A DNA stretch of 32,438 nucleotides from a virus: IMG/VR virus record IMGVR_UViG_3300042691_010171, positions 1-32,438 of that record, one strand, 5' to 3'. Shown here in pieces: positions 8,060-14,061 of the stretch (position 1 is its first letter; every line of letters starts with the position of its first letter). The notes below the pieces were generated by a model. It was not told the origin of the DNA and searched no databases. It saw only the letters and a program-made list of their open reading frames with translations. The translations under genes and the position numbers were made by a program.

Positions 8060-8069
8060 TTACTACCGA
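8060..8069 (+). repeat. Isolated TTACTACCGA repeat before the gene at 8094
   Basis: A further copy of the decamer found at 5533, 6514, 6526 and 7261. As in module A it is followed by AGTTATTTAC, but the promoter-like core motif is missing here. Confidence 0.5.
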
Positions 8070-8093
8070 CTTACAAAAGTTATTTACATAGCT

Positions 8094-8309
8094 ATGACAC
8101 AGCAAGAAGCAATCTCACGAACAGTTGATAGATTCACTAACCTTATGGACGGTAAGGTACTTCCTTATGTTACTGTACACTATATACTCTCTTACTATAT
8201 ATCTCTTATAGAGAATACAGAGACTTACCCGAAAAGTCATTCAGGGATTGTAGATAACTTTAAGGAAGAGTACTACCGCGATCTAGATGATGAGCTAGAT
8301 ACCTTATAA
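8094..8309 (+). CDS. Small unknown protein (71 aa)
   Basis: The start is ATG 8094 (MTQQEAISRTVDRFTNLMDG); the longer frame from 8013 would begin inside the terminator and is rejected. The protein is helical, with an aromatic stretch VTVHYILSYYISLIENTETY in the middle and an acidic end, DLDDELDTL. It could be a small soluble helical protein. No motif is recognised. It is the last gene of the early block. Confidence 0.6.
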   Translation: MTQQEAISRTVDRFTNLMDGKVLPYVTVHYILSYYISLIENTETYPKSHSGIVDNFKEEYYRDLDDELDTL

Positions 8310-8338
8310 CCCTATTACCCTTAATACCCCTTACACAC

Positions 8339-8485
8339 ATGAAAGAGATTACATTCTCTAATAAGACATTTAAGTCTTTGTCTTGTTCCTATAGTACTCT
8401 TAGTAGTAGATATAGGAGAGTTACCCTCAGGTTTGCTGTGGGTAGAGCAGGTTTGATATCCGGGACATTCGTTGTTACCGTTTGA
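8339..8485 (+). CDS. Possible small basic protein (48 aa)
   Basis: An ATG at 8339 opens 48 codons (MKEITFSNKTFKSLSCSYST, then a basic middle SSRYRRVTLRFAVGRAGLIS), ending TGA at 8485, 29 bases after the previous gene. No Shine-Dalgarno site or homologue is evident. Placement fits a small gene, but the frame could be chance. Confidence 0.3.
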   Translation: MKEITFSNKTFKSLSCSYSTLSSRYRRVTLRFAVGRAGLISGTFVVTV

Positions 8486-8551
8486 TATATTTTGGTGGTG
8501 GTTACAAGCGGCTTTGAGTATACACTCCGCTATATAAATTGTAATACCTAT

Positions 8552-8566
8552 CCAGTAAGATACTGG
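8552..8566. repeat. Palindrome CCAGTA-AGA-TACTGG, copy 1
   Basis: A perfect 6+6 inverted repeat inside TATCCAGTAAGATACTGGCG; the second copy is at 8633-8647. It may be an operator half of a pair or an RNA hairpin. Confidence 0.7.
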
Positions 8567-8632
8567 CGCGGGACTGTCCAGTGTAGATACAAGACAGTAG
8601 TATTGTTACCTTTTCTTTAACCGGGTAAATAT

Positions 8633-8647
8633 CCAGTAAGCTACTGG
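8633..8647. repeat. Palindrome CCAGTA-AGC-TACTGG, copy 2
   Basis: Same arms and flanks (TATCC before, CG after) as copy 1, 81 bases downstream. Only the central base of the spacer differs within the palindrome. Confidence 0.7.
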
Positions 8648-8777
8648 CGTGAACTCAACACAGTACATAATGAGTAGGGTTTGGTCCATATACCTTAAGG
8701 ACCTATTTAATGCACCACCACACAGAAATGTGTGTTCTTCTCACTTCCCAAGGGTGAGCAGTTGAGATAAGGATCAA

Positions 8778-9224
8778 ATGACTACCTACCTTACAACTGA
8801 GTTGCAGAGGGGATATAGCTATATAATCAATTCGCATATGGAAGTTATATACTACGCTCAATTTGTTCTGCTCATTGGTAACAATGCAGTAGACTTGTTT
8901 GATTACTACAATGTACAGGAGATGCATGGTGTCAATAGGACAGCATGTATTGCCCGTATTGCGGAAGGTGGTACCTACATAGAAGGCTTTGCTAACTATG
9001 ACCCGAGGGATACCACTTTATCTACTGAACCTTTGCCTTTTGTATTTATCAATAGGTCATCTATTAAGGGAGACTATAGGGATATTACCCTTATCAACCA
9101 CGAGATGACTCATATGTCCTTACTACTCCATAACTGGGATGTAGATAAAAAGGAGGAAGAGATAGTTACATGGGCTGAGGAGTATACCAATCTTATTTAC
9201 AAACAAAACTTTTATGAACAGTAA
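8778..9224 (+). CDS. Putative HExxH metallopeptidase-like protein (148 aa)
   Basis: The motif HEMTH at residues 108-112 fits the zinc-binding HExxH of gluzincin peptidases, and Glu residues at about 126-128 (KKEEEIVTWAEEY) could give the third ligand. The N-terminal half is helical and then beta-rich (PFVFINRSSI), as in small phage metallopeptidases. No signal peptide is seen, so it would act in the cytoplasm. The start ATG 8778 has a weak AAGGA six bases upstream and follows the multi-hairpin leader. The next gene overlaps its end by 11 bases. The short motif alone is not proof of catalysis. Confidence 0.68.
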   Translation: MTTYLTTELQRGYSYIINSHMEVIYYAQFVLLIGNNAVDLFDYYNVQEMHGVNRTACIARIAEGGTYIEGFANYDPRDTTLSTEPLPFVFINRSSIKGDYRDITLINHEMTHMSLLLHNWDVDKKEEEIVTWAEEYTNLIYKQNFYEQ

Positions 9225-9399
9225 AGAACAAAGACAACAGTCGGCTCTTGCGCGTTTGCAACAGCAACTACAGGTGGGTACCAAACCTGAGAAGATTAAC
9301 GGTAAGACTACCGGGAATCAAGTACCGCTCTCTAGTACTGATAAGGCTAGAATAGAGCGTGAGATTACAACCTTATCAAATAACCATCAAATACTATAA
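9214..9399 (+). CDS. Small polar protein (61 aa)
   Basis: It starts inside the end of the HExxH gene (ATG 9214) and codes for a Gln-rich, charged, probably helical or disordered peptide: MNSKEQRQQSALARLQQQLQ, then a Lys/Thr/Gly linker and TDKARIEREITTLSNN. The 11-base overlap upstream and the short gap to ATG 9404 support translation as part of an operon. No function can be assigned. Confidence 0.5.
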   Translation: MNSKEQRQQSALARLQQQLQVGTKPEKINGKTTGNQVPLSSTDKARIEREITTLSNNHQIL

Positions 9400-9403
9400 T
9401 CCA

Positions 9404-9895
9404 ATGGACCAAGGAAGTAACTTTAAGAAAGAGGTTATGGAGGCTTTATTCAATGCACCCACTAACCTGATTAGTACAAAGGCAATCAAGTGGGCAGCTA
9501 GTAATCTCCCAGATGAAGGCGGAATGGGTACACACAGTACAAAATTCAATGAAGGTCGTGGTGATTATGACCACAACAATGAATCATTCTGGAGAGCTAT
9601 TGGTATGCAAGAGGATGAACCTGATACTGTTAGTAACAAGGTTCGGGATGCTATTCTAGAAATCTGTACCAATGGTGTAGAGGGACGTAAGTCTATGATT
9701 CTAGAACACATCGAGAAGAAGTGTGGCTATGAGGGTATGATCTTTTTAGCTACTAAGGGTTTCTTTGAATGTTTGGAGCAACTTGAAGAAGCTAAAGCAA
9801 AAGCAATGGCTGTTAATCTTCGTGCTCCTGGTGACCTTGATGACCTTATCAAGGAACTTGAAGCTTTACGTAAAAAATTAGGAGGAGACAAATGA
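9404..9895 (+). CDS. Unknown conserved-looking phage protein (163 aa)
   Basis: ATG 9404 (MDQGSNFKKEVMEALFNAPT) is preferred to an upstream GTG that would overlap the previous gene. The N-terminal half contains polar loops and aromatic residues (NEGRGDYDHNNESFWRAIGM). The C-terminal third is a long charged helix, LDDLIKELEALRKKL, with coiled-coil spacing. It ends with a GGAGGAGACAAATG sequence that is the Shine-Dalgarno site and start of the AAA+ gene, whose ATG overlaps its TGA. The tight coupling suggests a partner or substrate of that ATPase, which is inference. Confidence 0.65.
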   Translation: MDQGSNFKKEVMEALFNAPTNLISTKAIKWAASNLPDEGGMGTHSTKFNEGRGDYDHNNESFWRAIGMQEDEPDTVSNKVRDAILEICTNGVEGRKSMILEHIEKKCGYEGMIFLATKGFFECLEQLEEAKAKAMAVNLRAPGDLDDLIKELEALRKKLGGDK

Positions 9896-10755
9896 TACTG
9901 AGTCAAGATAAACAGCTTGATATTCAGTATGTAAAGTATCTCCTCAGTAATCCTACTGTGTGTGTACCAAGTATGCTTCTATTCGGTGAGCCTGGTGCTG
10001 GTAAAACTAGTTTTGCTAAGTACCTCGCCACCGAATTGGAGGCAGAATTGATATTTGCACCCTGTTATGACGGGGTAGCAGCAGATCAATTGGTATACAA
10101 CTGGGATTTGGGTACACTTGTGGATGCTATGACTGATGAACAGACTAAGGGTAGAGAAGCCATGAAAGATGGTTACCTACTACAAGCTCTTCGTAAGTCT
10201 AATGACCACAAGGTTGTGCTGTTGATAGATGAAGTAGATAAAGCAAAGCCCTCTGTAGATACTTTCTTGCTGAGTTATATGCAGGAATGTATGCTGAATG
10301 ACCCACTCACGGGTGTAGTTAAAGGTAACAAGAATAACTTATTTGTTGTTCTTACCTCTAACAAGAGACGTGATTTGGAGGATGCACTTGACCGCAGGAT
10401 TAGTATGATCCGTGAGTTTACCTTCCCTGAGAAGAATGAACTTATACAACAGGTTAAGATGATGGTTAATGTAGACTACAATGAGAGTAAGTTTAACTTC
10501 CTCATTGACTTGGTATTGGAGTATAGGAAATTGGAGGTATCCAAGAAACCTAGTCAGAACCAAGTTGCTGATCTGATACAAGAGTTGTATTTCATTGGTA
10601 CACAAGCAATTGGGAGGAAAACCTCTCATGATATGAAGTATAGAGCATTTCTTTGGAAGATGTCGCAAGACAATGAAGACCAAAGTAATTTGTTAAAAAT
10701 GCTTCGTAATAAGTTTCCAAAGAATACTTCGCAGTATATTGGCTCCATGCTCTAA
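9892..10755 (+). CDS. MoxR-like AAA+ ATPase (287 aa)
   Basis: The Walker A motif GEPGAGKTS lies at residues 32-40, Walker B VVLLIDEVDK at 108-117, sensor 1 VVLTSN at about 152-157, and DRR at 167-169 fits an arginine finger. The length and order match single-domain MoxR-type AAA+ ATPases, which act as hexameric remodelling chaperones, usually with a VWA-domain partner. The ATG has a strong Shine-Dalgarno site (AGGAGGAG) inside the previous gene. The gene at 10829, after a terminator, could be the VWA partner. A DNA-related AAA+ role is the alternative. Confidence 0.85.
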   Translation: MILSQDKQLDIQYVKYLLSNPTVCVPSMLLFGEPGAGKTSFAKYLATELEAELIFAPCYDGVAADQLVYNWDLGTLVDAMTDEQTKGREAMKDGYLLQALRKSNDHKVVLLIDEVDKAKPSVDTFLLSYMQECMLNDPLTGVVKGNKNNLFVVLTSNKRRDLEDALDRRISMIREFTFPEKNELIQQVKMMVNVDYNESKFNFLIDLVLEYRKLEVSKKPSQNQVADLIQELYFIGTQAIGRKTSHDMKYRAFLWKMSQDNEDQSNLLKMLRNKFPKNTSQYIGSML

Positions 10756-10786
10756 CGAGAGCTTGGTATTTAGGTAATAGTGTTGG

Positions 10787-10816
10787 AAAGGGAGTGTAAC
10801 AGCTCCCTTTCTTTTT
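10787..10816 (+). terminator. Intrinsic terminator after the MoxR-like gene
   Basis: AAAGGGAG (10787-10794) pairs with CTCCCTTT (10803-10810), followed by CTTTTT. It lies only 12 bases before the next ATG, so it may attenuate transcription between the ATPase and its VWA-like partner. Confidence 0.88.
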
Positions 10817-10828
10817 ATACTAATTGTT

Positions 10829-11629
10829 ATGCATTTTAGACAAGACCCGTTGATAACCAAACATTTCATAGAGACTGGAGGTAGTTTTACTCATAAGTAT
10901 CTTGGTATAGAGTGCACTGTTACTCCCGAGAATGTCAATAACTTTAATGAGCAATTTATTCAGTCACTATCTACAAGACTTAGGAAGCTATATCCTCCAC
11001 CACCACAACCTGCTAGAGTTCCTAGAGGTCAAGGTAAAGCTGGTGGTAATGAGAAAGCACCTGGTTTTGATAGTAGAGAAGTAAAGAAGACAACTAAGGA
11101 AGCTCTCATTGAGAAGGAACTTAAGCGTCTTGCTACTACTGAAATTATGGTAGAGGATAAGTTAAATTATCCAAGAGTTTTTATGAAGCTTCTATCCCAG
11201 CCACATTTGGCATTAGAGGAGAAGCGGTTAGTACCTGAGGACAAGACAGAACTATACCTGTATGTGGATCAATCTGTTGGTTATAACCAAAAAGATGAGG
11301 GATTCCATCATACTATGGTGAATGTTGCTAAGAAGATTAAAGGTATACATGTGTTCTCCAGTTGGATGTTGAGGTTTAATGATGAGTATTACTGGGATCA
11401 CATAAGGAAAAATGTACCTAAGGGAAAGACTGTTCTTGTTTTTACTCAAGGTTGTGGCGGAGCTTATGGACAATTACCAAAAGGATACAATATCCACTTC
11501 TGTACTCATTTCAAACATGGTCACAACTGCGGTTGTTCTACCATAAGAGAACATGAGTCATATGGTAAACTCTTTAAGTTCCATTATGGTATAGATGTAC
11601 CGGAGAAACTCAAGTCTCTGGTCATCTAG
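10829..11629 (+). CDS. VWA-like protein with degenerate metal site, probable MoxR partner (266 aa)
   Basis: The N-terminal half is charged and helical, with a Pro run (LYPPPPQPARVPRGQGK, residues 54-70). From about residue 140 a VWA-like fold is suggested: ELYLYVDQSVGYNQ (141-154) aligns with the DxSxS metal site, but only Asp147 and Ser149 are kept. KTVLVFTQGCGG (200-211) fits a later core strand. Then a Cys/His-rich patch holds C225, H227, H230, H232, C234 and C236, which could bind zinc. Its position after a MoxR-like ATPase matches the usual MoxR/VWA pairing. The VWA call is inference from strand pattern and context. Confidence 0.62.
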   Translation: MHFRQDPLITKHFIETGGSFTHKYLGIECTVTPENVNNFNEQFIQSLSTRLRKLYPPPPQPARVPRGQGKAGGNEKAPGFDSREVKKTTKEALIEKELKRLATTEIMVEDKLNYPRVFMKLLSQPHLALEEKRLVPEDKTELYLYVDQSVGYNQKDEGFHHTMVNVAKKIKGIHVFSSWMLRFNDEYYWDHIRKNVPKGKTVLVFTQGCGGAYGQLPKGYNIHFCTHFKHGHNCGCSTIREHESYGKLFKFHYGIDVPEKLKSLVI

Positions 11630-11639
11630 TTTTAGATAA

Positions 11640-12210
11640 TGTTTGTAAGGCTTATACAATGAAAGTGTTTTAGCTAGTGAATGCCTACTACGCGAAGTAT
11701 ACATCTAAAGTTGCCATAGTAATATGGTTAAGTTTGGACTGTTAAGTTGTGACTATGCGGTCAGTAAATAAATCGTGATAACTAAAAGTGATGTAAAACA
11801 ATCATGTATAGTTTGCGAGAAAGTTACAAATAACAAAACAGACAAATCAGACTTGCGGGAGTAATCCTATTTGTATACCTAGGTATTGGACGGTCTCTTC
11901 ACAGATTAAAAGACAGTTGTATAAGTGCATAAGAGGGAGGGTTGAAATACCTTGTGGCAAAATGTAGTCCCGAGTGAGTATCGAGGCTGTTGTTAGTAGT
12001 CTATTCATGTTAGTACTGACATGTTGATAGAGAACCCAACGGGAGTGATGAGGCGGAGGTAAGTCAAAGTAGCTACATATCTCTATTAGAATATTGCACT
12101 ATGTGCTTGGTACCATTGTCATGGTAACGGGTTCTTATGTACTCTTACAAACATCTGGTGATGGATAAGAGGGGTGGTAATCAAAGAAATTCCACCCCTT
12201 TTATTTTATA
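11640..12210 (+). ncRNA. Candidate large structured noncoding RNA, about 570 nt
   Basis: No gene of useful size lies on either strand. Local hairpins seen: GCCATA-GTAA-TATGGT with a GNRA loop (11713-11728), CATGT/ACATG (12006-12023), GCAC-TAT-GTGC (12096-12106), TACCAT-TGTC-ATGGTA (12111-12126), and TCTTA...TAAGA enclosing CATC-TGGT-GATG (12143-12170). Two longer-range helices enclose others: ACT-CGGGA (11851-11860, TG bulged) with TCCCGAGT (11968-11975), and AGAACCC (12031-12037) with GGGTTCT (12129-12135), which neatly nests two hairpins. A strong terminator ends it. Size and setting (phage, tRNA about 570 bases downstream) recall giant phage RNAs such as GOLLD and ROOL; no sequence match to these is claimed. 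The 5' end is approximate. Confidence 0.6.
12171..12209 (+). terminator. Strong intrinsic terminator ending the candidate RNA
   Basis: GGGGTGG (12171-12177) pairs with CCACCCC (12192-12198), followed by TTTTATTTTAT. No gene ends nearby upstream, which itself supports a noncoding transcript. Confidence 0.93.
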
Positions 12211-12219
12211 TTTGTCATT

Positions 12220-12339
12220 ATGATGAGAAAATCAAGATTTGTCCCTAAATCAAGTAGGGAGCGGTACTACCGGAAATATTTCTTCAAATTACTTGGTACA
12301 TTTAAACCTAGAACGGTTAACTTTGAAGGCGATGAGTAA
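12220..12339 (+). CDS. Small basic protein (39 aa)
   Basis: ATG ATG at 12220 opens 39 codons ending TAA at 12339, between the terminator and the HTH gene. The product, MMRKSRFVPKSSRERYYRKY and on to a FKPRTVNFEGDE end, is strongly basic and aromatic, like small nucleic-acid-binding peptides. TATATTTG at 12207-12214 resembles a -7 promoter box but lies too close to be certain. Real translation is plausible but unproven. Confidence 0.42.
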   Translation: MMRKSRFVPKSSRERYYRKYFFKLLGTFKPRTVNFEGDE

Positions 12340-12359
12340 ACATTTAAAATTTAAAAATC

Positions 12360-12692
12360 GTGAAAACAGCAAGAGCAAAAAATTACACAAAAGCAGAGGT
12401 AAAAATCCTTAAGGATATGACTCTATCTGACCAACAGGTAGCTGAGATGGTCAACAGAAGCAGACAAGCAGTCTATTGTAAGAGATGGACTATGAAACTG
12501 TATGGCAACAAAAAGTCTAAATCTCTTGTTAGACATATAGTTTCTCAAGAAAAACCTGAGGTGCAATCTAACGATTCTATTCAGGTTAAAGCAGTTGTAG
12601 AACACATCATGAAAAGCAAGCAGTTCAAGAAACTGGTTGTAGGTAACATTACTATTGACCTTGAGAACAAGGTTGTTACCGTAAACATTTAG
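12360..12692 (+). CDS. HTH DNA-binding protein (110 aa), GTG start
   Basis: Residues 9-48 (YTKAEVKILKDMTLSDQQVA then EMVNRSRQAVYCKRWTMKL) look like a homeodomain/Myb-like or SANT-type helix-turn-helix, with the turn around residues 22-34. A flexible polar linker follows, then a C-terminal segment with a helix (AVVEHIMKSKQFKKLVV) and a short beta end, NITIDLENKVVTVNI. The start is GTG at 12360; no better ATG lies upstream in frame. It could be a regulator acting on phage promoters, possibly the tandem motifs at 5.5-7.3 kb, which is only a guess. Confidence 0.72.
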   Translation: MKTARAKNYTKAEVKILKDMTLSDQQVAEMVNRSRQAVYCKRWTMKLYGNKKSKSLVRHIVSQEKPEVQSNDSIQVKAVVEHIMKSKQFKKLVVGNITIDLENKVVTVNI

Positions 12693-12749
12693 AGTAGTAG
12701 TGCGCAATACCCCGGTGAGTAACATCATGAAAAATAGGGGTCTCTAGAT

Positions 12750-12780
12750 TTAGGTGGGTTAAACGCAAGCACCCACCTAA
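12750..12780 (+). terminator. 10-bp hairpin just before tRNA-Arg
   Basis: TTAGGTGGGT (12750-12759) pairs perfectly with ACCCACCTAA (12771-12780) around an 11-base loop. No T run follows, so it may be an unusual terminator or a processing signal; the tRNA begins three bases later. Confidence 0.55.
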
Positions 12781-12783
12781 TAT

Positions 12784-12857
12784 GCTCCTATAGCTCAATT
12801 GGATAGAGCAACAGATTTCTAATCTGTAGGTTTCAGGTTCGATCCCTGATAGGAGTA
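12784..12857 (+). tRNA. tRNA-Arg (anticodon TCT)
   Basis: All arms fold: acceptor GCTCCTA/TAGGAGT (first pair G-T), D stem GCTC/GAGC, anticodon stem ACAGA/TCTGT with loop TTTCTAA (anticodon TCT at 12818-12820), and T arm TCAGG-TTCGATC-CCTGA. CCA is not encoded. It reads AGA, the main Arg codon in most genes of this A+T-rich window, so it likely supports phage translation. Confidence 0.95.
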
Positions 12858-12880
12858 CTAACTTAAATAAATAAAGTAAC

Positions 12881-13153
12881 ATGCAGTTAAAAGGTAAAAG
12901 AGTTCTCATTGAGAAACCAGTAAGAAAAGAGTCAGCAGTAATCCTCGGTGAGGATGTTCAAGCAGGACTTGATGCTGATATGATGAAACAGTGGAGTCAT
13001 CTGACTGTGAATGCAGTTGGTGATGAGGTTACTAGCGTAAAAGCTGGTGATCAGGTATACATCGGGTCAGCACTCGCTAACTCCGAGATTGTGGATATTG
13101 ATGGTAAGGTATACTTTATAGTATACGAGTCTAACATTGCTATTATTTGGTAA
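12881..13153 (+). CDS. GroES-like (Cpn10) co-chaperonin (90 aa)
   Basis: The sequence follows the Cpn10 plan: an opening strand KGKRVLIEKPV, then a divergent loop region, LTVNAVGDEVTSVKAGDQVY (residues 41-60) matching the V-x-A-V-G ... V-K-x-G-D-x-V core, and an end IDGKVYFIVYESNIAIIW matching the D-G-x-x-Y-x-I-x-x-x-x-I-x-A-I end of GroES. At 90 residues it is slightly shorter than bacterial GroES (about 97). Where GroES has its mobile loop the sequence is KESAVILGEDVQAGLD, so GroEL contact may differ. It would cap host GroEL to fold phage proteins. The start ATG 12881 follows the tRNA. Confidence 0.8.
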   Translation: MQLKGKRVLIEKPVRKESAVILGEDVQAGLDADMMKQWSHLTVNAVGDEVTSVKAGDQVYIGSALANSEIVDIDGKVYFIVYESNIAIIW

Positions 13154-13154
13154 T

Positions 13155-13550
13155 ATGGGTAAGAAGAATAAAGAAATAGAGTACTCTCTAATGCCTGCAA
13201 ATTCAATAGATGATGTTAGAATATTTCATGTACTAGCAGACTCTGGTGATGGTTATCAGCATGATTATACTATTAAAGCTCTGGAAGTAGAATCCGGTAC
13301 TTTATATAGCATGCAGTATTCTGATCATATTACATGGTCTTCGGAACTACGTAATGTAAATATTTTTCATCTTCTTAATACCGGTGATGGTTACGAGTGG
13401 ATAAATACTAAACCAATGCGTAGTACTGTACAGTATGATGAATTTTATCTGTATTCTGTATTCTTCAGGTTAATCCAAGATGTGGAATCTCATGATAGAT
13501 TCAGTACTAAAATTCTAGAAATCAAAGAGTTAACTAAATTTAATTATTAA
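13155..13550 (+). CDS. Unknown protein with an internal repeat (131 aa)
   Basis: The ATG at 13155 (MGKKNKEIEYSLMPANSIDD) lies two bases after the GroES-like gene's stop; an upstream TTG is rejected. Two related segments, VRIFHVLADSGDGYQ (about residue 22) and VNIFHLLNTGDGYEW (about 67), suggest an internal duplication of a small alpha/beta unit. No catalytic or membrane motif is visible. The function is unknown. Confidence 0.62.
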   Translation: MGKKNKEIEYSLMPANSIDDVRIFHVLADSGDGYQHDYTIKALEVESGTLYSMQYSDHITWSSELRNVNIFHLLNTGDGYEWINTKPMRSTVQYDEFYLYSVFFRLIQDVESHDRFSTKILEIKELTKFNY

Positions 13551-13551
13551 A

Positions 13552-14061
13552 GTGAAAAAAGTATTTATTTCTTTGTTAATGGCGTTGCCATTGTTTTCTG
13601 CTGCTCAGCAGTGTATTGTAAAGGACTGTGATGATATGACCGATAAGTGTACATATTATCCCCGGCACAACATGATTGTAACCAATGAGACAAAAACCAT
13701 TGGTTTTACTATGGATGCCAGAATTGTAGAAAAAAATGGTCAGCTATCTGTAGCTGATATTATGGTACTTAGTGTAAACATTGGTAATTGCAATGAGAAT
13801 GATAAACTTATTCTCATGCTATCAGATAGCACTAAGCTTTCTTTGGTAAGCTGGAATAAGTTTAATTGTGAGGGTAATGCATGGTTTACTCTGAGAGAAT
13901 CAGATGTAAACCGATTAGCATCTAACAAGATTATCAAGGCTTATTTCCAAAATGGTAGATCTTATGACTCTTTTACTAAAGAGATAGAAGATGAAGACCA
14001 GGATTACTTTGTGAAGCTTATTGCTGATTGTAAAGAGAATAAGTTTACAGTAAAGCCGTGA
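13552..14061 (+). CDS. Secreted or periplasmic protein with signal peptide (169 aa), GTG start
   Basis: The N-terminus MKKVFISLLMALPLFSAAQQ is a typical type I signal peptide of Bacteroidota style, with cleavage likely after Ala or Gln near residue 19; the Cys at 21 is not in a good lipobox. The mature part is beta-rich and holds six or more Cys residues (CIVKDCDDMTDKC at 21-33, later C83, C103 and C163, approximate), which fits disulfides in the periplasm. The start is GTG 13552, directly after the previous stop. Its TGA overlaps the next GTG. A phage-encoded envelope protein of unknown role, perhaps altering the host surface. Confidence 0.68.
   Translation: MKKVFISLLMALPLFSAAQQCIVKDCDDMTDKCTYYPRHNMIVTNETKTIGFTMDARIVEKNGQLSVADIMVLSVNIGNCNENDKLILMLSDSTKLSLVSWNKFNCEGNAWFTLRESDVNRLASNKIIKAYFQNGRSYDSFTKEIEDEDQDYFVKLIADCKENKFTVKP

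Larger units (their letters stand above)
8486..8777 (+). ncRNA. Multi-hairpin leader or small structured RNA before the HExxH gene
   Basis: No gene lies in these 290 bases. Seven short hairpins follow one another: GAGT/ACTC (8516-8527), CCAGTA-AGA-TACTGG (8552-8566), ACTGTC/GACAGT (8573-8598), CCAGTA-AGC-TACTGG (8633-8647), GGTCC/GGACC (8683-8703), CACACA-GAAA-TGTGTG with a GNRA loop (8719-8734) and CTCAC/GTGAG (8740-8758). The second and fourth are near-identical and sit in a 22-base direct repeat. The string ends 19 bases before the ATG at 8778, so a cis-acting 5' leader or an independent RNA are both possible; the two palindromes could also be DNA operators. Confidence 0.45.

Noticed and set aside
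8013-8093. An upstream start for the gene at 8094
   Set aside because: The extension begins in the arm of a terminator and passes through a regulatory repeat.
11820-12000. Group I intron core
   Set aside because: CTTGCGGGA and ATGTAGTCC resemble the P and S elements, but the partner Q element is missing, the R element is poor and no split gene flanks the region.
11940-12210. RNase P RNA or tmRNA
   Set aside because: GGAGGTAAGTC looks a little like the RNase P conserved start, but the other conserved segments, and a tRNA-like end for tmRNA, are absent.
12207-12214. TATATTTG as a promoter for the 39-residue gene
   Set aside because: It matches a -7 box but overlaps the terminator's T tract, has no -33 partner and is only five bases from the ATG.
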